A stretch of 64,000 nt of DNA from positions 28,246,283 to 28,310,282 of the forward strand of contig OU612066.1 of NCBI GenBank assembly GCA_914767715.1, in the 5' to 3' direction. The position numbers were made by a program, and so were the translations under genes. The DNA comes from Membranipora membranacea (lineage: Eukaryota; Bryozoa; Gymnolaemata; Cheilostomatida; Membraniporidae). Of the stretch, positions 14,301 through 25,800 are shown one piece after another. The notes beneath the pieces were generated by a model that did not search any database, was not told the DNA's origin, and worked only from the letters and a program-made list of their open reading frames with translations. Positions within the stretch are counted from its first letter, which is position 1; every line of letters begins with the position of its first letter.

Positions 14301-16798
14301 AATTGCCATCTAAGTAAGAAGGGGGCTGAACTGCAGAGTGATCATCGACTAATGTCGCATCAGAGTACATAGATATACCTTTGTCACCAATACACCTCTC
14401 ATGGTGATCATGATGTTGCGGTTGCTGTGGAAGTAATTGGTCCAGCCCATGAATAAAAGCTGATCCGTCTTGATGGATAGTTGTCTTGACATAGGGATCT
14501 TCAGTAACAGCTGGTTTGATGGACTGACCAGCTAACAGTGGGTTGAGAGCAGCAGTAGGGACATGAGCAACCATCACATCTGATGGTTCATCAATTGCTT
14601 CATCTTCTATCTGTGCAGGGGCAGATGATGCCAGTCTTAGTTCAGCCATCTGGTCCCCCTCAAGCATAACAGTCTGGTGGGAAGGAGCCTGTGCTACTAG
14701 CAATGTTTCGTCAGTCATCGGCTGCTCATAGTGAGTGGATCCACCTAGTATAACATCTGGTCCCAGTTGAGACAGTGATGAGAGACTGTTATTACCAAGG
14801 CTTACTGAATCTGATGTCAGCATCCTTGTTTGATCTTCAGTTGTTTGTTTTAAGTTTGCAGTGAGGCTGAGAGGAGGGGTGCTACCCACAGAATTACCAC
14901 TGGGAATGGAGTAATTCAATGAGTTTATAGGGGATCTGTAAGTTTCAGGCTGGGTGTATGAAGAGGGTCCAGACAAACCACTAAGTTGATCAGCTTGGAT
15001 ACCATTGGAAGTTATCCTGGTCGGATCTGTCAAGTCTGAGCTGGTTAAAGAATAATTAGAGGCCGGAGCTTCTTGCCCAGTTGCTTGAAGAAACAGGGAT
15101 CCAGCAGTATTACCATATCCATGTGGATTTGGGTTTCCTACTGGTTCCAAACCATTTGAATTTGGACTGTTTGATAAGCTGCTCTGTGGCCCTGATTCAA
15201 ATGCTAAATGGAAGTCATTACTATGAATGACATCGTTGCTGTGATGAGAAAGTTCACTGGCCGGCAAAAGACTTTTTGCTGGCAGAGTGATGCCAGTTTC
15301 TGACTGATGAGAAGAATTATCATTCAATGAGGGTGAGTCAACCATAGCATGCGTAAGACTGGAATGATTTGAGGGCTGAAGTGAAGGAGAATTTGAGACT
15401 AGTAAACTGTTTGATGCTGATTCTGGCTTTAAAGACCTGGAGAATGATGGGGGGTTTGAAGAAGTCTTCACTTGATTAGACAGTGGGCCAGTAAGAGACT
15501 CGGTCTCGTTCAATGGACTACTGAGTGCAACCAAATTCGGAACACTGAATTCTGATGAAAACTGTCCTAGAGATGGGGCAGTGGGTTCCGCCTTGTCAGA
15601 GGGACTATGGAAAGAACTCTTAGTGGGCGAGATATTAGGTTGCATACGACTTCCGGAATGGATAGTCTGACCATTTCTCTGTGCCTCATAAGAATTCAAA
15701 AACTCTAAATCTTCTGTGAGAGGAAGAAAGCCTGCATTATATTTGGTATTTTGAGGATGATGTTGTTGTTGTTGTTGTTGTTGAACTGTGTGCTGTGAAC
15801 CCGATGTAACCTCACTTCGTGAGTTGATGCCCATATCAATGAAAGTTAAGTCAGGGAGTATATTACTGTTAGTTGCCGAGGATTCGCTGTCATTGACAGG
15901 GTTGCCAGCCAGAATATTTGCAGCAGTATTTTGCTGATTTGATGCTGGGAAAGCCTGCTGGTTGAAGTTAAGCATTTGATCATTTCTAGTATTTGCTGTC
16001 ATACCATAACCTCCAAAAGTATCACTGTTGTTTGATGAGGTCATAATATCAGGCATATATGACTTTTGTGGACCTATGCTCAAGTTTCTCTGATTTGTGC
16101 TACTGTTGAATGAGTCAGTAAGAATGTCTGGTTGAACATTGGGGCTGACAGTTGCAGAAGGCATAATAAAGAACTCATCTGCAAAGTTTGGTTGTACAAC
16201 ACTAGGCTTCGGCTGGGTAGAAGTTTGGCTTGAGTAACCAGTCCCTAAACTTCTTTGCGTCTTCATTGATGGATTTGGGTTCATTTGCAGAGAGCTCAAG
16301 TTGGGTTCAAAGGTTGGTTCCAGTGATAAATCAAGCAGATCGTCCATGAAGCTTGCTGATTTGTTAGCTGCAATAGATGGAGAAGACTGGGCTACAATAT
16401 GATACATGGAACAAATGCATCACATCAAGGAGTTAACTCCTTGATCACATATAAAAAACAACACAAATATTTTTTGGAATTTTTGATTAAGTAACACTAG
16501 ATTCTTAAATCAGTCGGTGAAAATCAGTCTAAGCAAATCATTCAATGTAATTTGCGTATTTAATGTTGATGTTAGAATAAAGGGATGTCCAGAAATATTG
16601 CTCTCTATGCAGTTTACCACCATTGGTTGAGTTGGTGAAGCCATAAGAAGTCACAGCAGAGGGCAAAGTCGAGTTATGACCATTTGTTGCAGCTGGTTGT
16701 GACAGTGGTATGTTGGCTACTGGTACATGACCGTTGCTTGTTTCAGACTCCAGCTCAAGGTCACCAAGAAGGGCATCGATATCCACTAAATTATCCAT
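1947..16798 (-). CDS. ZFYVE9: SARA/endofin-like FYVE protein (Smad anchor for receptor activation), C-terminus beyond window
   Basis: Endosomal scaffold presenting Smads to TGF-beta receptors (family knowledge). Exons, 5' to 3' on minus: 16798-16618, 16391-13317, 13032-12877, 12736-12608, 12132-12002, 11009-10910, 10343-10194, 9707-9576, 8429-8268, 7578-7507, 6557-6393, 5972-5727, 5323-5136, 4643-4493, 2095-1947; 1729 codons, all phases agree. Residues about 1185-1257 form a FYVE finger with WIPD, the RRHHCR phosphoinositide-binding box and eight Cys. The next exon carries AGVLKD, like the Smad-binding GVLKHP core. Later exons match the conserved SARA C-terminal domain ([32 protein letters not shown]). 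Residues 61-1085 come from one large low-complexity, Ser/Asn/Gln-rich exon with no similarity I recognise. The start ATG follows a 5'UTR acceptor at 16814. Human SARA is about 1425 residues, so this protein is longer. It could equally be called endofin (ZFYVE16); the invertebrate gene is probably ancestral to both. Confidence 0.93.
2857..2954. repeat. Minisatellite of CATGCAGAGACACT-type units flanked by a direct repeat
   Basis: Four units of a 14-16 base motif around TCATGCAGAGACA are bracketed by identical 19-base strings starting GCATGCATGAGACTTCC at 2857 and 2936. The units and flanks also contain partial palindromes (GAGAC/GTCTC, GCATGCATG). Intronic, no coding potential. Confidence 0.8.
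3641..3717 (-). repeat. tRNA-derived SINE-like segment
   Basis: On the minus strand an A-box-like ATAGCTCAGTGTTAGGGG is followed about 35 bases later by a B-box-like GGTTTGAACCCC, the layout of a tRNA pol III promoter. The acceptor and anticodon stems do not pair convincingly, so I read it as a tRNA-derived repeat rather than a working tRNA. Confidence 0.5.
4669..4684. repeat. Poly-G tract
   Basis: A run of 10 or more G beginning in GAGGGGG near 4669, interrupted by T. It is intronic, about 25 bases upstream (in the gene's sense) of the acceptor of the exon at 4643-4493. Confidence 0.7.
5363..5394. repeat. (TA)n microsatellite
   Basis: About 14 TA units in a SARA intron, starting some 40 bases from the splice acceptor at 5324. 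Confidence 0.9.
6337..6349. repeat. Poly-C tract
   Basis: A 13-base run of C immediately inside the intron following the SARA exon 6557-6393. Confidence 0.85.
7147..7261. mobile_element. Foldback MITE, GATCAAGTTTGATC family, copy 1
   Basis: The left end is GACCAAGTTTGGTCCAGTTT, the right end is its near inverse complement finishing AAACTTGATC, and both ends are flanked by TA (7145-7146 and 7262-7263). Internal arms include TTTGCCT and AGGCAAA and a Y-rich/R-rich pair around a short loop. The end pattern is shared with copies at 48865, 54206 and 54446. Its length, TA flanks and lack of an ORF suggest a non-autonomous Tc1/mariner-like element in a SARA intron. Confidence 0.75.
8018..8156. mobile_element. 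Hairpin element with GCCTTGTCAC ends
   Basis: Begins GCCTTGTCAC and ends GTGACAAGGC. Inside these ends, a T/G-rich arm (GGGTTTTTTGGTTTTTTTT) faces an A/C-rich arm (AAAAACAAAAAAACCAAGACC). It resembles a shorter hairpin with the same ends at 13103-13153 and a single end near 50432. Likely a small MITE. Confidence 0.6.
8504..9185. mobile_element. 680-bp near-perfect foldback element flanked by TTAA
   Basis: Two arms of about 335 bases are inverted complements around a centre near 8843-8846 (TACCATATCCGGTTATGGTA). The outer ends are TTAA followed by AAGGATAATACACTTC on the left and, reading inward on the other strand, AGGGATAATACACTTC on the right. TTAA at both borders is the target-site pattern of piggyBac-type transposons, but the ends do not show the usual CCY start, so the family is only an inference. 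It contains no open reading frame of note and lies wholly in a SARA intron. Arm divergence is very low, which suggests recent insertion or ongoing gene conversion. Confidence 0.85.
10910..12132 (-). other. FYVE zinc-finger coding exons of the SARA-like gene
   Basis: Two exons (12132-12002 and 11009-10910) encode one FYVE domain. The first ends in [12 protein letters not shown] and the second begins [12 protein letters not shown], so the intron falls within the ligand-rich core. All family hallmarks are present: an N-terminal WIPD (WxxD type), the RRHHCR basic patch that binds PI3P, and a terminal KVCKTCH pair. This predicts early-endosome membrane targeting. Confidence 0.93.
13103..13153. mobile_element. 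Short hairpin element with GCCTTGTCACGC ends
   Basis: A 12-base arm GCCTTGTCACGC at 13103 is matched by GCGTGACAAGGC ending at 13153, with a T-rich loop. It sits in the intron after the giant SARA exon. The same ends occur at 8018-8156. Confidence 0.65.
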
Positions 16799-16813
16799 GG
16801 TCAGTGTATCTAC

Positions 16814-18679
16814 CTGGAAGATATAATGACAATGCAGAAAGTTACACAGCTTGTAAAAAACCGAAGGCCCGTAGGAAAAATTTTTGCAGCTGTATTGGGA
16901 AAGGCTTGCTATAGGGACGTGGCTCCAGACATGTTTTGGACGGTTTAACATATAGTAGGCCTACTAAATTCATGGGGAATCGATGGATTTCATCGTCAAA
17001 ACACCATTGATCCGAAACTGATTCCTCTCCTGCTAAACCTGGATGTTTGAGGGCTCCTCTTACCATTCTGGTAATATCACAAGTACAGACTTGATCTAAT
17101 CTATAGATGTTATTGTATATTTCCAGGGGATCAGGTACGCCTATAATAAAACAAAATTTCATAGTCTACACCAAAGAGGTAGTAGAAACTAAGAAATAGG
17201 GAGGGTGTAGCCAATAAAAATTAAGACCACAGATAGTATGAACAAAGGATATGTAATCCCCAAGAGTTGTTAAGACTGGGAGGTGTAGCTTGATCAATCT
17301 GTCAATCAAAAGGCCTCATTCCAACATTCTGTCCCCCCTACCCATAGAGTAGGGCAATGCCATCAACAACCCATAGGACCCATATGCATACAGAGGTATA
17401 ACTGTATCCATAGCTCAAGTCCATGACATTATTAGATATACAAAGGTGCCGATGGAGATTTAGCTTTTACAACATGATGCGTGATGAAGTGTATGTATAC
17501 TTTGATTCCAACCTCCCCTAACCACACATGTCTCAGACTGACCATGCATGTACATACCACTGGTGGGTTTTCGGAAAATTATAATGATCACTCCTGATTA
17601 CTCTCGGTCTCCGCGACAGACATACCGATTAGTTTATTTACATATTTTTCACTTTTCTTCATGTCATTAAGATTCGATTTTTCTTGTATGTAACCTGATT
17701 ACTGATCACTAACTCTATGGAGGAACAATTACCCGACATTGCCACTGACAACACTTACTTGCTAGCACAACAGACGTAACATCCACACTTATATACCATG
17801 ATCAAGACTCAGATATCCTTTATGCCTGTTGTCACAGGCTAGGCGAATAGGGTTAATGGAGTCAATGAACTAAAGGTTTAGTTCATTGATGGAGTGTATG
17901 TATGTAGGTTATCACACGGACCTAAACCCAACATCACGAAAGGATCCTTTTGGGCCTGGTTCTGCTCTTTTCCTATAACTCGGCCTATATATTTATATAC
18001 ACTCCAGTATCATGGATAGATTATAGATAGGCCTACTAGTGGCCTCCTTACTACTACCTAGGCTACTACTATACTATCTGTCATAGACCTTCTTTAAATT
18101 AAAAGTAAGTTATTTGCTACAAGCTACTCCTTGCTTAGCTACTTAACTTACAGTAATAAGTAAAGAAAGATAAAAAGTGAACTGTTAATAAAAGTTGGAG
18201 AATATAAATTAGACAAGTAATGAGATATAGCAAGGATATAGATGATAGGTTGGATATAGGTCTATTATTTATATATTGGATATAGGTCTAGAAGTGGCAT
18301 GAAGTTCATTTATGAACCTTGCTGCCATAAATAAAGGAGTTGCATTGTCATTGAGTATCATGTGTCTTGACTTTTAGTACTAGCTAGTAGTCAGTCTCTC
18401 TCTTGTAAGTTTGTTAGTGAGTCAGTGTTGGGGTGACTGTCACTGTGTACTAATAATAAGTAAGTTATAGAAAGTAAAGAATAGTGAAGATTACCTTAAC
18501 CAATGAATCTGAGATTCAGTAACCGAACAAAGCATGGACTAGTGACAATGCATCTTTACTTTCAGGATGGGAATCAAATCCTTAGTAGTTATGCAACACT
18601 AAAGTAAAAAAAAGGGTTTTTAGTACATATTAATCCTAGTCAGAATCACAGGTTAAAAACGTCACTGAACTCTTGACCC
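16814..18679. promoter_or_regulatory. Head-to-head intergenic region between SARA and TM2D2
   Basis: The two genes diverge from this 1.9-kb stretch. A splice acceptor at 16814 on the minus strand shows that SARA has at least one non-coding 5' exon here. No TATA box or CpG-rich core stood out by eye. An open frame at 16842-17162 (minus) is long enough to notice but has no recognisable similarity and is not needed by the SARA model. Confidence 0.5.
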
Positions 18680-21673
18680 ATGAACTTTGACCTGCCTTCT
18701 ATGCAAAAGAGTATTAAAGCAATCATCCAATCACAAAGTCTGTTTACACTTAGTCATCTTATGATTGGCTTTGTATATGGTAAGGAAAAAGACATGGGCT
18801 ATGAAGTTGGAAAGCTGACCAATTTTGGTCTGAGGGTAGCCCTAACCCTCATATTGCTTATGCTGTGCTGTCTACCCCTAACAAGAAGTTCAGATGACAT
18901 AACAACAAGTAATACACAGTCTGTGTCAGTATCAGGAGTGTCAGAAGTAGAGATCACTACTGAAATAAGCCCTGAAAACTGCTTCAATGAAACTTGTGGT
19001 TGTCCATTTAATCCTGATGGGCCACTTGTGAGATGTGACTTCCTGTAAGTGAGCTTATCTTCACAGTTCACACCATTGTAACACTTATGGCTGTATATGT
19101 CAACTGTTGTATTGATCCAACCTTTCCTGCTGATTGATTTTGCTGCTGTACACAGGCAAGAAAGAGCCACATATATGATTATTCCCTACTTGATACTATT
19201 CTTCATTCATCAGAAAAGTTTTATTCCAAGGCTCTGTGCAGGGAGAATGGAATAATTGCTTCCACCTTTGATTCTTCCTGCTCAGTGTCAGCAGTGAGGT
19301 TACTCCCTGGTATCAACCTCCAGTGTTTATATATCTTATTCACTTAAAGTCTCAATTGAACATTAATAAAACCTTTTCACACTGGCCGATTGCAGTTGAG
19401 TTTGTGAAAATCTAGTGGTTACACGGCCTCAACCAGTGGTCGTGAATGACTAACTGCTGTTATCATCAGCTTATCTGCTGTATCCTTTTGCTAATTGGCT
19501 ATAAATTCAAAGCTGCTAGTGTTCATATAATAGTTTACAAAGGAAGCTCACTCGTCCATTACCACAGTTATTTTGTGATGATGCATGGATGACTGTTTCC
19601 TTTATAAACAGTAACGTCAATGTATGATAATTGGTCAAAATTTCAATTTCAGCCCCTTTGAGTTTATCGTGTGCGATGGTCCGATTGATCTGGAAGGTAA
19701 TGCTTCTCTCAAGAAGGATATTGGATATGGCTGCATTGAAGTTAGTATTGGACATTGTTTCAGCCGAGACACTTCTTGCCTTTGAATTTTATCCAGTGAT
19801 GAGTTATTGATACTAGTTCAAGTCATGGGCATATCCGTTCTTATGATAGTTCATGCTCCAGCCCTAACCTAAATAGATGGGTACTTCTTTTCCTAGACTC
19901 CCACTTTTGGTGAACACGAAAAATGCCAACAATATGTTGCATGGAGTTGGTTGATGCTTTTTTTTTAAAGTCATGAAAGGTATTCCACCAAGCAGATGTG
20001 TATATGATTTCATTTTGCATGACCCTGGTAATAACATAGTATTAACAAGGAGTATCAGAATCCACTACATTTGATCTCAATCTCTAATACTGCGTACAAT
20101 ATCAATTGATTGAATGATTGTAGTTCGGCGCTCAGGTTAATGGAGATGTAGAGTTTACTAGTGTCTGGTGTAATGTACTACATGATATCGAATGCTACGG
20201 AGATAGAAGATTCCTAAGAAAAGGATTCCCTTGTGTCAAGTAAGTTACAATCTGTACCGTGTATTGGTGATTTGTGGTGCTTAGCAGTTGAAATACAATG
20301 AGTTTGAGGGAAATGAGCACCAGGGAACCCCCAAACAACTGATTTCTGAGGGTTTATCCGCTATCGCTACCATCAGGAAGATGAAGTTTCCAGAATGGCC
20401 TTTTTGATTAGGTAAACATGATGCCATGTGTGTTTGTGTCCATCGGAATGCTCAAATTTTTCTGTTATAGCTGTGATTTTACTAAATTATGAAAGTTATC
20501 GACCCCAAGTATACTTCTGCTAAAAATATGATGGTGTTGCTATAGTGGCCTAAGAGTTGTCAACTGTCATGCTTATATTGTTGGTTTCCTGCTTCTTAAA
20601 ATTATCAGTCTACAATATCAAGTGGCTGCTACATTTTTTTGCTTTAACACTTTTATTGGCATTTTATGCATCATTGACATGGTAACACTATTGGATTATT
20701 TTGGTCCCATCAATTGCAACCCTCTTCAGGTCTTTTCAGGTAATCTATGCCGTCACATATCATCAAATATACTAGAATACTGTCTTTGAATACATTCATA
20801 TTAAGTGTTTTCATTTATTCCTCAGGTACAATGGATACTATTTTGTCACAACCCTCCTGTATTCTGTGTTGTTGGGATTTCTTGGAGTTGACCGATTCTG
20901 TCTAGGTCATACAGGTAATGATGAAACTTTTAGGGACCTCTCAGAGCTCACTCCAAGGCTGAATAAGCTATTAACTTTTGCATTACAGCTTTATATCTAC
21001 TCGATAATAAGATATATATAGTTTAAGTGCTCAAACTGTGTCTGGTAGTGGCATTTCAATATCAACCACTTTCCCCACCCAGTGGTTAATAATGAAATGC
21101 CACTACCAGCTATCCCGGCACAGTTTGTGCGCTTAAACTAAGGTATATTGTCTTGGAATCTGGAAGTTTAAGACAACTCCTTATTGGCATCACGGAGTTT
21201 GAGACATGTGTCTCATCAGGGTGTTAGGTCCCAAACTCCCTGTTAGAATGGTGTCAATTTATTTGGGTTGTCTCCCTTTTCAAGAGGGTGGTATAAGGAA
21301 ACAACTCCTCACAACATGTGTACACTGAGCCCATATCCCATATAGTCATCATTGCTGAATGCATACCCTCTGATCATATATGATGTATACGCTATTGCAA
21401 ATTTGCTGACATAGCAACAACTGTGTGTATTAGGCTGTGCGTACAATTGTAACAGTAATATCAGAGACTATAGATAATATCTACAATCTCTGGTAATATG
21501 GTATTCATGTACACAATGTATTGCAACATTTTGACACTATCTCTACAGGTGAAGCTGTTGGTAAACTGATAACTCTCGGTGGGTTTGGCATTTGGTGGAT
21601 AGTTGATATTGTATTACTGGTTACTGGACAGCTGAGACCTAAGGATGATAGCAGCTGGGAACCTTTCTACTGA
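18680..21673 (+). CDS. TM2D2: TM2 domain-containing protein 2
   Basis: Exons 18680-19044, 19653-19740, 20124-20239, 20826-20914, 21549-21673; 260 residues, phases agree. The exoplasmic Cys-rich part ([54 protein letters not shown]) is followed by the TM2 domain: a first membrane helix ([17 protein letters not shown]), the [10 protein letters not shown] turn with the family DRF motif, and a second helix ([17 protein letters not shown]). An in-frame stop lies directly upstream of the first ATG. A later ATG at 18794 would give 222 residues, close to the human 214, and would put the hydrophobic stretch [14 protein letters not shown] nearer the N-terminus as a signal peptide, so it may be the real start. 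The fly orthologue is amaretto, linked to Notch signalling (family knowledge). Two AATAAA signals follow, near 21746 and 22456. Confidence 0.94.
21021..21138. mobile_element. TA-flanked foldback MITE in TM2D2 intron 4
   Basis: The arms start GTTTAAGTGCTCAAACTGTG and end CACAGTTTGTGCGCTTAAAC, with inner arms TAGTGGCATTTC and GAAATGCCACTA and CAACCACT/AGTGGTT around a short loop. TA dinucleotides border both ends (21019-21020, 21139-21140). Its ends differ from the GATCAAG family, so it is a separate family. Confidence 0.75.
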
Positions 21674-22873
21674 AAGTGTTAACAGTTAAAACTGATTGGG
21701 AGGTGAGAATATTCGTAACTTTTTGTTAGTTTTATCTTGTCCTGAATAAAAATGAGAAAACAAAAATGAAATGAATACAACAGCAACTTCTTGGCTCAAG
21801 TAGATTGCTTGCTTCAAAGTGACTTTTCAAAATTGTACATCAGGGAGTTTTGGACAATACTCTATGGCTTTGGTTTGGTCAAGTCATTTATTACAGTGAT
21901 GTTACAGGATCCTTTTCTGATGACAGCCTAAATATGACATTAGATAGATTAGTAAACTCAATAGTGTTTAATAATCTAAGCAAATCAGGTTGTTCCGGAT
22001 ACACATAATTGTCTTCATATCTCAAAGCCCTTCTCAAGGCTATGGAGACAGGGTATCCAATAATCCTATTGCAGGTAGCATTGCTTTCTATACATTATGC
22101 TGCGGTTTCTTTGCTTGATAACATGTTCTTTGACTGTTTTTAGAGTTTGATGTATGGCTAGTAGCTTCAGTCTGTACGCAAGGCTGCAAAGCACTTATTG
22201 CTGGTGAAACTTCTAACAACCAGATGTGGTGGGCGACAATACAATTTGTCATTATGCTACTAAGCAGTTTAGAGATCATTCTTTGTCTGAAGATAATGAT
22301 AATCTGTTATCAAAAATCAGATCTCAATGATTTATACAAGACAACTGATGAAGACTGATACAAGACAACTGATGGAGACTTACGTTAATAACTAAGTGAA
22401 AGTCATGAGCTATTTATGAGAAAATATGTAGTTTATTTTTCTATACAGCTTCCAATTCAATAAAGGAGTATGGTCAAAACCAAATCACAAATTGTGCTAT
22501 TTCTATGTGTACTTTCAAAAATTATTTACAAAATTACATTTCAACTCGATGATTTTTTCAACAAACAGGAAAATTTTGAATAACAGTACATCATTTGTAT
22601 ATCAAAGAAAGATAAATTCACTGGTAATTATAGAGTTACCTTAGACTTGTCACTCGGCCTGTGACAAGTCTAAGAGTATATGCAGTAAATCATAGAACAG
22701 ATAAATGGAATTGAATGGCATATTTTTGTTTTTTTTGATGAAAATTGTTTGTCTACATTTGACATCAATTCAAAGTTACTTGGTAGTATTAGTATTAACA
22801 AATGAAGAAAATACTATCGTGTGTGATACAAGGGAAATTAGAATGACTTCTTGAAAGGTAAACAGTCAAAATC
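21674..22873. other. Tail-to-tail 3' region of TM2D2 and RBBP6
   Basis: Contains plus-strand AATAAA motifs near 21746 and 22456 for TM2D2 and a minus-strand AATAAA (TTTATT at 22432) that could serve RBBP6. If the distal sites are used, the two 3'UTRs overlap by a few tens of bases. A strong 14-bp hairpin lies at 22640-22674. No other gene was seen. Confidence 0.5.
22640..22674. repeat. Perfect 14-bp stem, 7-base loop, in the RBBP6 3' region
   Basis: CTTAGACTTGTCAC at 22640 pairs fully with GTGACAAGTCTAAG ending at 22674. The CTTGTCAC core also occurs in the GCCTTGTCAC hairpins elsewhere, so it may be a minimal MITE remnant rather than an RNA control element. Confidence 0.75.
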
Positions 22874-25800
22874 CTAATGATCTTTCTTGCGCTTTTTGTG
22901 TTTGCTCGCTTTCTTGCTGTGTTTCTTACTATGCTTCTTATGTTTACTACTCTTTGATGCAGACTTGTGCCTCCTTTTCTTCTTCTTGTGATCTCGTTTC
23001 TCTTCCTCGGAGCTCTGAGCCTCACTTTCACTTCCTGAACTGGCTGTGTGTTTATCATCAGTGGAATCCTCTGTAGATACCTCTCCACGAGGTGGAGACT
23101 TTTTTACTTCAGCCTCAGGTATCTCGTCGTCATAGTCAGGCTCAAACTGGTCTTCGCTGATCTGTGTGCTTATTTTAACCTGATTTTCAGTGCTGTCAGC
23201 ACTCTTAGCATCTGACTTGTCTGTTTCTACAGAGTCTTGTTTGGTTTTATCTTCAGTTTGGTTTTTATTCTCCGTGTTGTCAGATCTCTTTTGTTTTCGC
23301 TCAGGAGTCCGCTCAGGCGAAGCAGACCTCTCACGTTTTCTATTAGAGCGTTCAGTTTTATTATTTTGAGATAAAGACCTTTTGCTGTCATCAATGTCTG
23401 ATTTTTTGCTGCTTCTGCTGCTCGGCCTCTCCTCATCTCGTCGGCCACTCGATGAGTTTGGTCGCTCAGAGTCTCGACCCTTTCTATCAGTGCGAGTTTT
23501 ACTAGAGGTGAATCGGGCACTTGATTCTTTCCTACTACCACTAGATCTCTCATGTCTCTCAGACCTTGACCTATCACTAGGCGTTGTGTCACTAGATGTC
23601 TTTCTCTGTTTAATCTTCTGTAGCTTCTTTCTCAAGTCGGACTTTCCATCTGATGCATCAGAATCTTAAAATAAATGGTGCCAAAAAAAATTGTGAAAGA
23701 GCGAGATAAAGTTGTTGCTTGATGATGAGTTGTTCTCTATGCCAGTCCGGTATTCCATAAGGGTGTTCAACTATAAGGGTGTTCAACTATAATAATTGTT
23801 CGTCACTTTCAATATAACGACTTCATGTAAATGTATTATCATTGCAATCATTAAGTTTGCTCAAAACGGCAGTGAGCTTTCACAGAACATACCATTGTTT
23901 TCTGCTTTATCAGCGATCTTTGCTTTAGATACTACTGTATCTGTCGGGAGATCTACATACACCTTTCTCCTCTGACCATGTGCGGTAATAGTATCTACAC
24001 AGCTCATGGGCTGTACTCTCTTATTACGTAGCAAGTTGTCAGCGGATTCCAACACCTTCCTGCAACGAAGAAATCAAATTCATAAAATACTTTGAATCAT
24101 GTTTATCATATTCTATATTGTAGATATTTGTGTTTTCAGCAGCAGCAGCAGTTGGTCCAGATCAATGTTTCTATCCTGACCATGTCATTAAATCTAAGCT
24201 TTATTTGTCTCCTCCATTAGTGCAAAAAATGTTTCCAAACAACACGCATAGCATCACATATCAATGTCATGCTCACATTCTGCGATAGGCCATCTAAAAT
24301 ATTGCTATTGCTAGGACACGATCATTTCTGGGAATGATCCCACATGACATAACAGGGTCAAGTCATCAGTCCTACCTAGATAGGCTGGTCTGTTGCTGAG
24401 ATTTATCAGATTTGAGTGTTCTGTGAGCAGCAGGTGAGTTCTGCTTACTCTCTGACTCGGAGTCGTCTTTATCCCATTTACTTGTGGGCGGGGCTTTAAT
24501 AACTGAAATATCATGATCTTCTTCATCATCACCCTCTGACAACAAACAAACATATGTATATGTATGATTACCAGTCAATGCAGAGCACGATCAAAATAAA
24601 CATATACAGCATTATTATTTTTGTTTGACCCATCATGCCAAAGGAGAACATATGAAAGCGGTTTGGCCAACTTAACAGACAGACATTACTGTCAATTTAA
24701 TGTTTACACAATAACACTAAAAAATGACATGTTCTGCATTCAGCTATCGAACAGTCAGACATACCCGTGAGGTCGGTGACAGCCGGGGTGGATGCTTGAC
24801 TGGACATAGTGGAGGATTGCTTACTGCGCTGACTAGATGATGACTTGGATGCTCTGACTGGAGGCGACTTCATAATCTCATCATCAGCACTAGCTTCTTT
24901 GGTACGAGATTTCTTCTCTAAACTCAAGCCTTCCTCGTCCCCAGCCTGAACATAAAAATGTGTTTGTTACAAAATCTCAGTCATAGTTAATTCATCGAGA
25001 TAGTTGGGAAAAACAATGTCTTGGTAGTGTATAACTGGCAGATGGGAGTAAAATTACAGGTGCTCATTTAAATGTTAAAAAACTGAGGATGATAAACTCA
25101 ATGTTCTCACCTTGTTGGTTGCTTTCCTCTTCTTTTTCTTATCTGATGATGAGGTTGTAGAGGATTTAGATTTGGACTTGGAGGAGCTGCTTGTTGATTT
25201 CTTATCTGATTTCTTGTCCCCAGAGCTACTTGTTTTCTTATTAGAGGATGAAGACTTTTTCTTTGATTTACTCTTGGTGCTGGACGAGCTCGGAGGTTTA
25301 GTTTTGGAAGATTTGGATGTAGGCTTTTTGTTCTCATCCTTTTCCTTCTCCACTTCAGATTCAGATCTTTGTGGTGAGGATGAGGGACTTGCTCTTTGCT
25401 TTTCTTTGACAGGAGAGTTCTAAAATTCAGATGTAAAAAATACAGTTAAATATTATATACTGGTGTTTTAAAGCTGCTCTGCTACCTTCATTTGCTTGAG
25501 ATAAAGTGGAATGTTTCAGTAATTGGACTGAATAAAAAGTAACCAATCCCTACAGCAATTCACTCTGCCCCCTCATTTAAGCTAAGGTGTTCATCACATA
25601 CCGGCTCAGCAGTAGATTTCTGCTCTCTCTCTGCCACTTCATCTTCCTTTCTCTCGTCAACACCACCACCGCTCTCCACACTCTTTTCTCTACTTGACTC
25701 TTTCTCCCCGGTATCAGATTTCTCCGCCTCTTTCTCAGTACTCGCACGCTCCTGAGATCGAGTCTTCTCATCCCCTGACTTCCGCCTCTCCTTATCCTTG

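Noticed and set aside
16842-17162. 106-codon minus-strand open frame upstream of SARA
   Set aside because: It overlaps the likely 5'UTR or intron of SARA, matches no known protein, and the SARA start is better explained by the ATG at 16798 with an acceptor at 16814.
23382-23669. Leu-rich plus-strand open frame
   Set aside because: Antisense of the last RBBP6 exon; biased composition explains the open frame.
25112-25423. Acidic/Leu-rich open frame on the plus strand
   Set aside because: It is the antisense shadow of a Lys/Ser-rich RBBP6 exon.
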